Below, in pieces: positions 1 to 9,081 of a DNA stretch of 49,912 nt. Source of the stretch: an uncultured Gammaproteobacteria bacterium. Its GTDB lineage: Bacteria; Pseudomonadota; Gammaproteobacteria; GCA-001735895. Within the stretch, counting starts at the first letter, position 1; each line of letters begins with the position of its first letter. The notes below the pieces were generated by a model. That model ran no database searches. It saw only the letters and a list, made by a program, of their open reading frames with translations, and had not been told where the DNA came from. The translations under genes were made by a program, and so were the position numbers. The DNA is taken from NCBI GenBank assembly GCA_947260025.1, contig CAMYON010000012.1, forward strand, positions 1-49,912. The letters run 5' to 3'.

Positions 1-255
1 CGCGACGTGGGTCAAGGCCAGCGGGTGACACATCGGCACCAGGTCCGCGGTACGCTTGGTCGCCATGATCCCGGCAATGCGCGCGACACCGAGCACGTCA
101 CCTTTCTTGTGCCCGCCCTGCTGGATTAGTTGCAGCGTCTCCGCCTGCATGACGATACGGCCGCCGGCGACGGCACGCCGCGCGCTCGAGGCCTTGTCGG
201 CGATGTCGACCATGTGGGCCTCGCCGGCCTGGTTGAAGTGGGTCAGTTTAGACAT
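1..255 (-). CDS. moaC: MoaC, cyclic pyranopterin monophosphate synthase (3' part cut by window edge)
   Basis: The first 85 residues are visible, from the ATG at 255 to the window edge. MoaC converts the 3',8-cyclo intermediate made by MoaA into cyclic pyranopterin monophosphate, the precursor of molybdopterin and tungstopterin. The visible part begins [18 protein letters not shown] and carries the family blocks [18 protein letters not shown] and [10 protein letters not shown], the latter holding part of the conserved MoaC active-site surface. The rest, about half of the usual 155 to 165 residues, lies outside the window. It is the gene after the Do protease, which stops at 269. It is probably separately expressed, because no other molybdopterin gene is visible. 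The tungstate transporter at 25993-28297 would feed the same cofactor pathway, but that link is inference. Confidence 0.93.
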   Translation of the reverse strand, partial: MSKLTHFNQAGEAHMVDIADKASSARRAVAGGRIVMQAETLQLIQQGGHKKGDVLGVARIAGIMATKRTADLVPMCHPLALTHVA

Positions 256-268
256 TCGGGAGATTCTA

Positions 269-1630
269 TCACTTTAGCAGGATGTATAGCTCGCGGTTGC
301 CGCGCTGAACGTTCATGATCATGCCATTGCCGTTACTCTCGAGCAGCGCAAACACCTCGTCGAAGGTGCGCGCCAGCTGCTTGTTGATCGAGAAAATGAT
401 ATCGCCGACCCTGAAGCCTGATTGTTCCGCGTTGGAGCCAGGCTCGACTTTCATGACCTTGAGATAGTCGACGCGCCCCCGCTGCAGGTGCTGCTCGCGC
501 ATTTCACCGATGGTGGCGCCGGCCAGCTTGGGGTGGATCACGCCGCCGCCCATCTTGTTGATTTCGATCGGCTGGATCAACACCGGCAACTCGATCTCGG
601 TGCCGTTGCGATACAGCGATAACTCGATGGTTTGCCCCATACGCTGCAGCCCGACCAGGTTGTGCATATCGCGCGTCGACCGAATCGGTTTGCTATTGGC
701 GGCGACGATGACATCGCCGACCTCTAGCCCGGACCGATATGCCGGCGAGCCGGCTTCGATCTGCGTGACGATAAAGCCGTTGGTAGGCTCGATGCCGAAC
801 GCCTGCGCCAGCTGCGCGGTCAGGTCCTGTCCCTGCGCGCCGAGGCGGCCACGCTTGACCTCGCCGTAGTCGATCAGTTGACGCATGATGTCGTAGGCCA
901 TGTTGATCGGGATCGCGAAACCGATGCCGATACTGCCCTGGTTGCCGGCACCGTAAATCGCGGTATTGATGCCCACCAGCTCGCCGCGCAGGTTGACCAG
1001 CGCGCCGCCAGAGTTACCCAGGTTGATCGAAGCGTCGGTCTGGATGAAATCCTCGATCGACTCGATCCCGAGACCGGAGCGACCCAGCGCGGATACAATG
1101 CCGGAGGTAACGGTCTGGCCCAGCCCGAAGGGATTACCGATCGCGACCACGAAATCGCCGACACGCAGCGCGCTGGAATCGGCGATCGGCACCTCGACCA
1201 GGCTATCGCCCGACACCTGGATCACGGCGACGTCGGTATCGGGATCGCGTCCGATAATCTCGGCCTGCATTTCGCGCCCGTCGGTCAGCGTAACCTTGAT
1301 TTCATAGGCGTTCTCGATGACGTGGTAGTTGGTCAGGATCAGGCCATTTTCGGCATCGACGATGACACCCGAACCGAGGCTCGACGTCTCCTGTATGCGC
1401 TCGATATTGGGCACGTCGAAAAAACGCCTGAACAGCGGATCGCGCGGCAGCGGCAGTTCGACGATGCGACGCGACTTACCGCGGGTCGCGATATTGACCA
1501 CCGCCGGTGTGGTGCGCTCGAGCATCGGCGCCAGGCTCGGCAGTTGCTCGCCATCGACCGCGGCCGGCAGTGCCGCCGACAGCGACACGGAGAACAACAG
1601 TAGTAGCAAACCGGCCAGCGAGATTTTCAA
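269..1630 (-). CDS. degQ: Do-family periplasmic serine protease (DegQ/DegP type)
   Basis: This is a periplasmic protease and chaperone of 453 residues. It starts with a hydrophobic signal peptide (about residues 1-24). A trypsin-like domain follows with the triad His103 (NYHVI), Asp133 (TDVAV) and Ser207 (GNSGGA), then two PDZ domains (about 255-345 and 365-450). The length and the lack of a long Q-linker after the signal peptide fit DegQ better than DegP, but the orthology is not certain. The start is a TTG, 11 bp after the cbpA stop. I accept it because it gives a complete signal peptide and no better ATG lies upstream. The family degrades misfolded envelope proteins. The close spacing behind cbpA suggests cotranscription with that chaperone gene. 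Confidence 0.93.
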   Translation of the reverse strand: MKISLAGLLLLLFSVSLSAALPAAVDGEQLPSLAPMLERTTPAVVNIATRGKSRRIVELPLPRDPLFRRFFDVPNIERIQETSSLGSGVIVDAENGLILTNYHVIENAYEIKVTLTDGREMQAEIIGRDPDTDVAVIQVSGDSLVEVPIADSSALRVGDFVVAIGNPFGLGQTVTSGIVSALGRSGLGIESIEDFIQTDASINLGNSGGALVNLRGELVGINTAIYGAGNQGSIGIGFAIPINMAYDIMRQLIDYGEVKRGRLGAQGQDLTAQLAQAFGIEPTNGFIVTQIEAGSPAYRSGLEVGDVIVAANSKPIRSTRDMHNLVGLQRMGQTIELSLYRNGTEIELPVLIQPIEINKMGGGVIHPKLAGATIGEMREQHLQRGRVDYLKVMKVEPGSNAEQSGFRVGDIIFSINKQLARTFDEVFALLESNGNGMIMNVQRGNRELYILLK

Positions 1631-1640
1631 CGCGCCCGGC

Positions 1641-2567
1641 TCAGAACGAACGTGGATTGAAATCGAACTGGGCTTTCATGTCCTGGTAGAACTGCCTGGC
1701 CGCGGAGCTGTCGGCCGGCGGCGTCTGGATCATGATCTCGACGAACTGGTCACCGGGTTTGGGGCCCGGCATGCCCTTGCCCTTGAGCCGCATCTTCTGT
1801 CCCGACCTGGTGCCGGGATTGATCTTGAGCTCGACCGAACCCGACAGGGTCGGTACCTTCAGGCTGGCGCCCTCGGCGGCTTCCCAGGGGGTGATCGGCA
1901 GACGCAGGATCACGTCACGGCCGTCGAGGCGAAACAGTCGATGCGGCAGGATATTCATCTCCAGGTACAGGTCACCGGGTTCGCCGACGCCGGGCGCGGC
2001 CTGGCCCTGTTTGGCGAGGCGAATCTTCTGCCCGCTGCTGACCCCACTGGGAATATTGATCTTGAGCTTTTTCATTTCCGGCGAGTCCGGCGATTTTGTA
2101 AACTGGATCGTCTTGCTGCCGCCGTTGAAGGCTTCCTCGAGGGTGATATCGAGCTTCAGCTGCTGATCGGCGCCGCGCTGCCGGCGCGGTCCTTGCGCGC
2201 CCTGCCCAAACGGCGAAGCGCCGCCCTGCTGAAACCCACCGCCGAAAATCGATTCGAAGAAATCGCTGAAATCGCCGCCGCTGTAACTGCCGCCCTGGAA
2301 TCCGCCGCCCTGGAATCCGTCGAAACCGCCATCGAACTGCTGGCCATGCTTCCAGTCTGCGCCAAAGCGGTCGTAGGCCTTGCGCTTGTCGTCATCCTTT
2401 AGCACTTCGTAAGCTTCGTTGACTTCCTTGAACTTTTCTTCCGCGCCCGAGGCCGCATTGACATCCGGATGGTACTTACGCGCCAGCTTGCGGTAAGCCT
2501 TCTTGATGTCGCTCGTGTCGGCGTCACGGGTAACGCCCAAAATTTGATAATAATCCTGGTATTTCAC
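1641..2567 (-). CDS. cbpA: CbpA-type DnaJ-class co-chaperone
   Basis: This 308-residue J-domain co-chaperone stimulates DnaK ATPase through its HPD motif (residues 33-35, in KYHPDVN). After the J domain comes a Gly/Phe-rich stretch (about 75-130, with repeated GGFQGG), then the two beta-sandwich substrate-binding domains of the DnaJ C-terminal type. The CxxCxGxG zinc finger of true DnaJ is absent, which marks it as CbpA type. CbpA proteins can also bind curved DNA. The start is GTG at 2567, giving the typical N-terminus [13 protein letters not shown] cbpM partner gene, often adjacent, is not present here. The downstream gene is the Do protease, so the pair forms a small protein-quality unit. 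Confidence 0.93.
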   Translation of the reverse strand: MKYQDYYQILGVTRDADTSDIKKAYRKLARKYHPDVNAASGAEEKFKEVNEAYEVLKDDDKRKAYDRFGADWKHGQQFDGGFDGFQGGGFQGGSYSGGDFSDFFESIFGGGFQQGGASPFGQGAQGPRRQRGADQQLKLDITLEEAFNGGSKTIQFTKSPDSPEMKKLKINIPSGVSSGQKIRLAKQGQAAPGVGEPGDLYLEMNILPHRLFRLDGRDVILRLPITPWEAAEGASLKVPTLSGSVELKINPGTRSGQKMRLKGKGMPGPKPGDQFVEIMIQTPPADSSAARQFYQDMKAQFDFNPRSF

Positions 2568-2619
2568 GTAATTGGCGGCTGAATTCGGTCCCTAATAAAT
2601 AGGTGTTTTGTAGGGTTTT

Positions 2620-3978
2620 TCAAGTAACCGGAACCTTTTCCTCGGCCGCTTCGGGCGCTTCTTCCTCGACCAGCGGTTCGGCCAGCAGCTCCAGGCTTTC
2701 GCTTTGTATATCGCTGTGCAGCGGCTCGATCTCCGGGATTGCCTGCGTCACCTTGCTCGACAAATCGGCAAAGCGCTCGACCTTGCCGCGCAAACCCTGG
2801 CGGCCGCTCAATGCCTTGACGGTATCGTTGTAATGATTGGTTGCGGCCTGCAATGAACCGCCGATTTTCGACAGTCGTTCGGCAACCTTGCGCACCTGGT
2901 TATAGATATCGCCCGCCTTGTTGCCGAGCTCACGCGCCTCGCGCGTGCTGCGATCCATCGACCACAGGTTCGAAACCGTGCGCAGGATCGGGATCAGCGT
3001 GGTGTGCGACACCAGCACGATGTTGCGCTCGTAACCATAGGAGAACAGGTCGCGTTCATACTTGAGCGCTTCGATGTAGGCGGGTTCTATCGGCATGAAC
3101 ATCAGCACGAAACTGGGGCTGCGGATGCCGATCAGGTTGGTGTAATCCTTGCCGGCCAGGTCGTCGATGTGGCGTTTAACCGATTTCACGTGTTCGTTTA
3201 GAGCACGTTCGAGCTGCTCATCGGTTTCGGCGGCCACCGCGCGATCGTAGGCCGCCAGCGATACCTTGCTGTCGATGATGATGTGCTTGTTGTCGGGCAG
3301 CTTGATCAGGAAGTCGGTCTGCTTGCGCCGGCCCTCGGCGTCCTGCATCGAGGTTTGCTTCTCGTAGTGATCGAATTCGATCAGGCCGCTGATCTGCAAG
3401 GTTTTCTCGAGCTGGGTTTCACCCCAGCTGCCGCGTTTCTGCGAATCGCCCTTGAGCGCATCGGTCAGGTTCTGCGCGTCGCTGCCAATCTTGAGACCGA
3501 CCTCGAGCACCTTCTTGATTTCGGTCTCGAGCGAGGCGTTGCCCTTGAGCGACTCGCTGTGCACGTCGTTGATGCGCTTCTGGAAACCCTCGACCTGCTC
3601 ACGAAACGGTTTCAGCAGCGCCTCGATCGAATTCCTGTTGGTCTTGTCGAAAGAGCGGGTCTTGTCTTCGAGAATCCGGTTGGCGAGGTTTTCGAACTCG
3701 AGCTTGAGCTGCTTGCGGTTGGCCTCGAACTGTTCGATTTTCTGCTCCACCAGTTCGCGCTCCTTGGTCAGCTCCATTTGCAGCGCCTGGGCGTACTTCT
3801 CCGATTGATGCAAGGCATCGCGCAACTCGAGTTCGGACTGGCGCGCGACCTCGAGATTCAGTTTTAACTCACGATTGGTAACCTGGTACTGGCGCAGGCC
3901 GTAAAGCAGCCCGATCAGCAGCAGGCCGACGAGGCCTGCAACGACCAGGATCAAGTCAGCATTTTCGATCGCATCCAT
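2620..3978 (-). CDS. rmuC: RmuC family DNA recombination protein
   Basis: This is a 452-residue RmuC homologue. It has one N-terminal membrane helix (about residues 8-27), a long coiled coil (about 35-190) and the RmuC nuclease-like core (about 200-400) containing WGETQLEKTLQ, DSKVSLAAYDRA and FMPIEPAYIEAL. RmuC limits inversion at short inverted repeats and belongs to the PD-(D/E)xK-like fold. The IIDSKVSL segment carries the predicted acidic and lysine active-site residues. The acidic C-terminal tail (about 425-452) is rich in Glu. It lies 52 bp upstream of cbpA on the same strand, so readthrough is possible. The inverted-repeat role is noteworthy in a window so full of palindromic repeats, but no link is shown. 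Confidence 0.92.
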   Translation of the reverse strand: MDAIENADLILVVAGLVGLLLIGLLYGLRQYQVTNRELKLNLEVARQSELELRDALHQSEKYAQALQMELTKERELVEQKIEQFEANRKQLKLEFENLANRILEDKTRSFDKTNRNSIEALLKPFREQVEGFQKRINDVHSESLKGNASLETEIKKVLEVGLKIGSDAQNLTDALKGDSQKRGSWGETQLEKTLQISGLIEFDHYEKQTSMQDAEGRRKQTDFLIKLPDNKHIIIDSKVSLAAYDRAVAAETDEQLERALNEHVKSVKRHIDDLAGKDYTNLIGIRSPSFVLMFMPIEPAYIEALKYERDLFSYGYERNIVLVSHTTLIPILRTVSNLWSMDRSTREARELGNKAGDIYNQVRKVAERLSKIGGSLQAATNHYNDTVKALSGRQGLRGKVERFADLSSKVTQAIPEIEPLHSDIQSESLELLAEPLVEEEAPEAAEEKVPVT

Positions 3979-4153
3979 AGCGTCTGGTTTGGCGGTTTAA
4001 CCGTGGCAGTCTAACCGAGTTAGTGGCTCATCGCGAGAGCTTGTTTAGGCCGGGCAAGGCGCAGATTTTACGGCACGGGTACCTGTGTAGCACGAGTCGG
4101 GAACCCGGCAAGACCGCGGTGCCGGGCTAACCCGCGGCCGCGGCGCGGCGCGT
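3979..4153. other. Intergenic gap between batD end and rmuC start
   Basis: This 175-bp gap carries no plausible gene. It holds a GC-rich hairpin just downstream of batD, with stem halves CCCGGCA at 4104-4110 and TGCCGGG at 4120-4126. No T-run follows, so it is at best a weak or Rho-assisted terminator for the bat operon. The rmuC promoter must lie in its left half; I could not pick a convincing -35/-10 pair. Confidence 0.5.
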
Positions 4154-5830
4154 CTATCCCGCCGGATTGAGCGGCATCAACTGCGCGGGCGCCGCCCCAT
4201 TGCTGGCATGGCTTTGCTCGAGCTGCTGGCACAGCCGCAGCAGCTCCGTGCCCTGCCAGCTTTCGCGCGACCTGGCGTAAAGGCTGGTGTTCAGGATTTC
4301 GACCTCGCGCCTGAACTCGGGGCCGAACTCGGCACCGAGCTGGTGCAGATTGTGAATCGCTCGCGGCGCCAGCAGCGCCCGGCCCCAGGCCAGCAACGCC
4401 TGCCGGGCGGCTCCGGCATCGGCCGCCGTGCAGGCCTGCTGCAACTCCCGGCGCGCCTGACGCAGTGACGGGTGCTCGTCGGGCCGCGCGTCGAGCGGCG
4501 CTCGGCGATGCGCAGCGAACCACCAGTAAAGCCCGCTTAAACCCCAACCGCAGGCCAGCAACAGGCTTAGCCAGAGCCAGAAAGAATTGGCCTCGGCCAG
4601 CGGCGGCGCGGCGGCGGGCGCGAGCCCGGTATCTGCCTCCGCCTCGTCCTGCGGCGGGATTACCGGCGAAATCGCGGCGGGCCTGACCACCAGTTCGCGC
4701 TCCGGAATGGTCGCAATCTCCACCTGCCCGGTTTCCAGGTTCCACCACGGCAGGTTTATTTCCGGCACACGGTAACTGCCCTCGGCACCCGGAATCAGCG
4801 CTACCTTTTGCTCGCGCTTGCCGCGTATGCCGTCATTACCGCGGCTGTTTTCGAGACCCGGTTGATCCGGGTACTGCTTGATGCCGTCGATCGGCGGCAG
4901 CGGCAGTTCCGGCAACTGCGCGGCGGTCAGGCCGTCGGCGATCATGGTCAGGCTGCGCGTAATCGGCTCGCCGGCTACGAGTCCGGTCAGGTCGCCCTTC
5001 CAGTTTTCCCGCAGCTCGAGTTTTTTCGCCGGCAGCCAGTAAGCTTGCTGGAAATCCGGAGGTATCGGCTCGACCTCGATGGTTACCGGCGGCGAGCGCA
5101 GGCGGCGAATTTCGCCCCCGGTACGGAAGGGATCGAAGTTGGATTGCGAAGGCAGCCGCACCTCGGCCATCACCGGCGCCACCCGGAGACTCCCGCTTTG
5201 CTGCGGGAACAGCGCAAAGCGCTGCTCCAGCACCAGGTAGGACCTGTCGGCGATGCGGGTCTGGTACTGCCGCACGTCGCCCAGGGGCTCGATGACCGCA
5301 TCGAGGTTTTCGACCACGATATCGCCGAACTTGTAGTTCGAGATGTTGAACGCGCTCAGCAAGCGCAGGGTGACGATTACCTGGCTCTGCACGTAGGCTT
5401 CGGACGGATCGGCCAGCATTTCCAGCACCAGCTTGTCCTGCGGCACCGAGGCCAGGCTCGACGGTTTGACCGTAACCTGAAACGGCTTGCTGCGCTCCTG
5501 GTCGAAGCGAATCGCCGGGATCATGTATTCCCCGATCTGCTTCGGCATCAGCTGCAGGGTGTAGCGGACGCTGCGCTGGTACTCGCCGTTGATGATGCTG
5601 ATACTGCTGCTGCGACTATTGTTGAGAATCAGAAAGTGTTGCTGCAGGCTCGAAAAATCCGGCTCGGTATCCGGGCTCTGATCCAGCGAAAACAGCAGTT
5701 GAAAGGATTCGTTCACCTGCACCGGGTTACGATCGATGCTGACCTCTACTTCCGCCAGCGCGCGCGGTGCCCAGGCGCTGGCCAACAGCAGCGTGAGCCA
5801 CAACCATACCGACAGTTTTCGTTTCACCAT
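4154..5830 (-). CDS. batD: BatD family protein (aerotolerance operon)
   Basis: This is a 558-residue secreted or membrane-anchored BatD protein. It has a signal peptide (residues 1-26, ending ALA), tandem beta-sandwich domains with the family-typical opening 'VSIDRNPVQVNESFQLLF', one membrane helix near 410-430 (SFWLWLSLLLACGWGLSGLYWW), and a cytoplasmic helical tail. I start it at the ATG at 5830, not at an upstream in-frame codon. That start gives the signal peptide and makes the usual 7-bp overlap with the upstream VWA gene. BatD acts with the VWA proteins of the MoxR operon in the envelope. The molecular role is unsettled, with oxygen-stress tolerance proposed in Bacteroides. It is the last gene of the operon. 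Confidence 0.9.
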   Translation of the reverse strand: MVKRKLSVWLWLTLLLASAWAPRALAEVEVSIDRNPVQVNESFQLLFSLDQSPDTEPDFSSLQQHFLILNNSRSSSISIINGEYQRSVRYTLQLMPKQIGEYMIPAIRFDQERSKPFQVTVKPSSLASVPQDKLVLEMLADPSEAYVQSQVIVTLRLLSAFNISNYKFGDIVVENLDAVIEPLGDVRQYQTRIADRSYLVLEQRFALFPQQSGSLRVAPVMAEVRLPSQSNFDPFRTGGEIRRLRSPPVTIEVEPIPPDFQQAYWLPAKKLELRENWKGDLTGLVAGEPITRSLTMIADGLTAAQLPELPLPPIDGIKQYPDQPGLENSRGNDGIRGKREQKVALIPGAEGSYRVPEINLPWWNLETGQVEIATIPERELVVRPAAISPVIPPQDEAEADTGLAPAAAPPLAEANSFWLWLSLLLACGWGLSGLYWWFAAHRRAPLDARPDEHPSLRQARRELQQACTAADAGAARQALLAWGRALLAPRAIHNLHQLGAEFGPEFRREVEILNTSLYARSRESWQGTELLRLCQQLEQSHASNGAAPAQLMPLNPAG

Positions 5831-7641
5831 GACTGGCCCTCCGCATCGACGCCACCGCGCTTGCGATACTGGTAGAGAAACTTGCGCCGCAGCAGGCCAC
5901 CCGGATCGTCCGGAATTTTGCGCAGCCACTGCTCGGCCGCCTGCTCCGACATTTGCTGGTCCAGCCGGGTGAGCTGTTCGGCATCGCCCTGCGCCTCGCC
6001 ATCGGTATCGGGTTGCCGCCCCGCCTGCTGCTGTTCGGACTGCGCGCCCTCTCTGGCCTGCGTCTGCCGGGACTCGTCTTCGGACGGGTCCTGCAATTCC
6101 GAATCCTGCGCTCCATCCTGCCCCGACTGCTGCTGCGCCTGCTGTCGGTTACCCTGCTGCTGTTCGCCCTGCTGGCCGTCGGCCTGGGACGGGTCTCCCT
6201 GGCGCTCGCCCTGTTGAGGTTCCTGCTGCTGCTCGACCTGCTGGTTTTGCTGCTGTTGCTGTTGCTGCTCGAGAAACTGCTCGATCTGCTGCTTGTTATA
6301 CAGCGCATCCTGGTGCCCGGGATTCTCGCGCAGCAGCGTTTCGTAAGCCTCCAGCGCCTCGTCCAAACGCCCGAGCCGGGCCAGCGCGTTGCCGCGGTTG
6401 TAGAGCGCGTCGGCGTCCTCGAGCTGCTGCCAGGTCTCGAGGGCGGCGCCGTAATCACCCGCCCGGTACCGTGACGAGGCTTGCCATTCGGGCTGCTCGA
6501 ACAGTTCGGCAGCGGCCTCGTGTTCGCCCTGTTCGAACAGGCCGCTGGCGCGCTGATTCGGGTTCTGCCACAACGACTGCCAGTCGAGCGCATGCGCATC
6601 CGGCGGCATCACCACGAGCCAGAAAGGTAACAGCCAGATCATTCCACGCCGAAACGCCAGCGCCGCAAACGGCAGCAGCACCAACAGCAAGCCGGGGCCG
6701 AGTTCGCGCCACAAATCGGTGGCACCGTCGGCCAGGCGGGCCTCGCGTTCGTCGACGTCCGACTCGAGTAGATATGCCAGCGTATTGATGTCGATATCGT
6801 CAGTGCTGATAGTGGCATAAACCCCGCTGCCGAGTTGCGCGATGCGACGCAGGTTATCCTCCTGCATGCGCGCGATAACGATTGCGCCATCTTTATCCTT
6901 GAGGAAGCCGCCGTTCTTGAGCGGCACCGGGCCGCCGTCCAGCGTGCCGACCGCCAGTACCGAGAGTCGGTGGCCGGGTTTTCCGGCCTGCAAAGCCTCG
7001 ACCTGTTCCAGTTCGCGCGCGCTGAGCCCGTCGCTGATCAACAGCACGTCGCCGCGGGTCACGCCGCTATTGTCGAACAGCTCGAAGGCGAGACTGACCG
7101 CACGATCGGCACGCGTACCCTGCGCCGGCATCATTTCACTCTCGAGCACCGGCAGTAACGCCATGATGGTGTCGACATCGGTGGTCAGCGGCGTCACGGT
7201 AAAGGCATCGGCAGCATAAACCAGCAGCGCCGTCTGCCCTTCCATCCTCAGGTTGAGTATGTCGGTAATCTTGTGCCGCGCGCGCGCCAGACGGCTGGGC
7301 CTGATATCGGTGGCATTCATCGAACGCGACAGGTCGAGCGCGATGACCAACGCGGTCTCCTTGTGAAACAGCGGCTGCGGCAATTTCTCCCAGGTGGGGC
7401 CAGCCAGCGCGACGATCGCCAATGCCGCGGCCGCGCCGAAAATCCAGCGTATCGCACTGCGCCGCTGCTGATCGACGCCGCTGAGCACGAAAGGCAGCAA
7501 CCGCTCGTCGATGACGGTGCGCCAGCTACCGCTGTCGTAGCGTGTCCTGAACAACAGCCAGAGTACCAGTGCCAGGGGTATCAGCAACAGCAGCCAGCCG
7601 GGTCGCAGAAAATGAAACTGTTCGATCAAGTCTGCCCCCAT
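5824..7641 (-). CDS. VWA-TPR fusion protein (BatB joined to BatC)
   Basis: This 605-residue membrane protein joins two functions. The N-terminal half is BatB-like, with two membrane helices (about 15-31 and 65-82) and a von Willebrand A domain. The MIDAS motif is DLSRS (Asp103, Ser105, Ser107), and a third helix lies near 310-350. The C-terminal half is BatC-like, with TPR-type helices (about 365-450, including NRGNALARLGRLDEALEAY). A very Gln/Glu-rich linker (about 455-565) follows, then the conserved end motif 'RKIPDDPGGLLRRKF'. It overlaps the upstream VWA gene by 16 bp and batD by 7 bp, so translation is probably coupled. Fusion of BatB and BatC is common in Proteobacteria. Function is inferred from the operon. 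Confidence 0.9.
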   Translation of the reverse strand: MGADLIEQFHFLRPGWLLLLIPLALVLWLLFRTRYDSGSWRTVIDERLLPFVLSGVDQQRRSAIRWIFGAAAALAIVALAGPTWEKLPQPLFHKETALVIALDLSRSMNATDIRPSRLARARHKITDILNLRMEGQTALLVYAADAFTVTPLTTDVDTIMALLPVLESEMMPAQGTRADRAVSLAFELFDNSGVTRGDVLLISDGLSARELEQVEALQAGKPGHRLSVLAVGTLDGGPVPLKNGGFLKDKDGAIVIARMQEDNLRRIAQLGSGVYATISTDDIDINTLAYLLESDVDEREARLADGATDLWRELGPGLLLVLLPFAALAFRRGMIWLLPFWLVVMPPDAHALDWQSLWQNPNQRASGLFEQGEHEAAAELFEQPEWQASSRYRAGDYGAALETWQQLEDADALYNRGNALARLGRLDEALEAYETLLRENPGHQDALYNKQQIEQFLEQQQQQQQNQQVEQQQEPQQGERQGDPSQADGQQGEQQQGNRQQAQQQSGQDGAQDSELQDPSEDESRQTQAREGAQSEQQQAGRQPDTDGEAQGDAEQLTRLDQQMSEQAAEQWLRKIPDDPGGLLRRKFLYQYRKRGGVDAEGQSW

Positions 7642-8612
7642 AGTCGCGGTGCCACCAGTACCCCGGTCAGCGCCAGTGCCGCCGCCAGCGGCCAGGCGAA
7701 CAGGGCATCGACCGAGCGCAGGTTTTGCTGATCACGCGGGATCGGCTCGAGTGCGTCGAGCTGGCCGTAGATCTGCTCCAGCTCGGCGCTGTCGCGCGCG
7801 CGAAAATAGGTGCCACCGGTAACCTGCGCAATCTCGCGCAGCGTCTTTTCATCGAGCTGCGCCGACGGGTTGACGCGACGGATCCCGAACCAGGTGGTCT
7901 CGATCTGCTCATCGGCACCGATACCGATAGTGTAAATCCTCAGGTCGCGGCTGGCGGCCAGCTGCGCCGCCTTGATTGGCGTGACCTCGCCCGCGGTGTT
8001 GGCGCCATCGGTCATCAGTATCAGCACGCGCGAATTATCCGACTCGAGATCGAGGCGTTTGATGGCGAGCCCGATCGCGTCGCCGATCGCGGTGCGCTCT
8101 CCGGCCAGGCCGATCGCCGACTCGCGCAGCAGGCGGTTGACGGTCTTGCTGTCGAAGGTCAGCGGACTCTGCAGGTAAGCCTGGGTGCCGAACAGGATTA
8201 GCCCCAGTCGATCGCCGCGGCGGCGTTCAATGAAGTTGCTGGCCACCCGCTTGGTGGCCGTCAGACGGTCGACCTGCTCGCCCTCGATCAGGAAATCGGC
8301 GGTGCGCATGCTGTCAGACAGGTCCACCGCCAGCATCAGGTCGCGACCGCTGACCGGTATCGCAACCGACTCGCCGAGCCATTGCGGCCGGCTCGCCGCC
8401 AGCACCAGCAGCATCCAGGCCAGCAGGCTCAGCAACTGGCGCCAGCGACGCGGCCTGATGCTGGCCTGCGGCGCCGGCCCGAGCCGAAAATCGTCCAGCG
8501 CCGGCACGCGCAGCGCCGCCTGCTGTTGCGCCGTTCGCGCCGGCAGGGAGAAGTAAACCAGCGCCGGCAACGGGAGCAACAACAGCGCCAGCGGCCACTC
8601 AAGCTGAAACAT
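7626..8612 (-). CDS. batA: VWA domain protein BatA
   Basis: This is a 328-residue BatA-type protein with two N-terminal membrane helices (about 7-23 and 58-74), a cytoplasm- or periplasm-facing VWA domain with MIDAS DLSDS (Asp97, Ser99, Ser101), and a C-terminal helix (about 307-323). The start ATG at 8612 gives the usual N-terminus MFQLEWPLALLL and a 14-bp overlap with the DUF4381 gene. An upstream in-frame start would add 21 residues with no family match. VWA proteins of this operon bind a metal at the MIDAS site and are thought to be assembled or remodelled by the MoxR ATPase. Confidence 0.91.
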   Translation of the reverse strand: MFQLEWPLALLLLPLPALVYFSLPARTAQQQAALRVPALDDFRLGPAPQASIRPRRWRQLLSLLAWMLLVLAASRPQWLGESVAIPVSGRDLMLAVDLSDSMRTADFLIEGEQVDRLTATKRVASNFIERRRGDRLGLILFGTQAYLQSPLTFDSKTVNRLLRESAIGLAGERTAIGDAIGLAIKRLDLESDNSRVLILMTDGANTAGEVTPIKAAQLAASRDLRIYTIGIGADEQIETTWFGIRRVNPSAQLDEKTLREIAQVTGGTYFRARDSAELEQIYGQLDALEPIPRDQQNLRSVDALFAWPLAAALALTGVLVAPRLWGQT

Positions 8613-9081
8613 GGTCCCGTCCCCGCGGCAGATTTCGAATCCAGCTTTCGCAAGCCCGTAACAGGCCATCGACATCGCAGTCGAACTGCGCCCGGTAGCG
8701 GTCGCGTGTCAGCAGCCGCAGCTGGTCGTCGCTGAAACCGTGCCGCGGCGCGAGCTGTTCGAGCTCGGCGAGCCAGTCCTCGCCGGTGCTGGCGGCATGC
8801 CCGCCACGTCCCCGGTAGCTCATAAGCACGCGGCGCAACAGGCGCGCGACCTGGTTGACGGTGTTCTGGGCGCTTTGCCCGTTGGCATGCGCCTCGCGGA
8901 TCAGCTCGAACTCGCGCAGCGACAGGCGCGATAGCGGCTTGTGCCGGAATCGACGGCGCAGCCACGGCAGCGCCAGTGCAAGCAGCACCAGCATCACCGC
9001 CAGCAGCCACCAGCCGGGGGCCGGTGGCCACCACAGGCTGACGTCGGGTAGATGAATGTCGCGTAATTCGAGCTCGTTCAT
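8599..9081 (-). CDS. DUF4381 domain membrane protein
   Basis: This is a 160-residue protein of the DUF4381 family. It has a short N-terminal segment with the family signature 'PPAPGWW', one membrane helix (about 24-41) and a cytoplasmic helical domain with many arginines. The family is found almost only in MoxR/Bat operons, between the DUF58 and VWA genes, exactly as here. The start ATG at 9081 overlaps the DUF58 stop by four bases (ATGA), which decides the start against the longer open frame. The role is unknown. Presence in the operon suggests it is part of the same membrane complex. Confidence 0.88.
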   Translation of the reverse strand: MNELELRDIHLPDVSLWWPPAPGWWLLAVMLVLLALALPWLRRRFRHKPLSRLSLREFELIREAHANGQSAQNTVNQVARLLRRVLMSYRGRGGHAASTGEDWLAELEQLAPRHGFSDDQLRLLTRDRYRAQFDCDVDGLLRACESWIRNLPRGRDHVSA

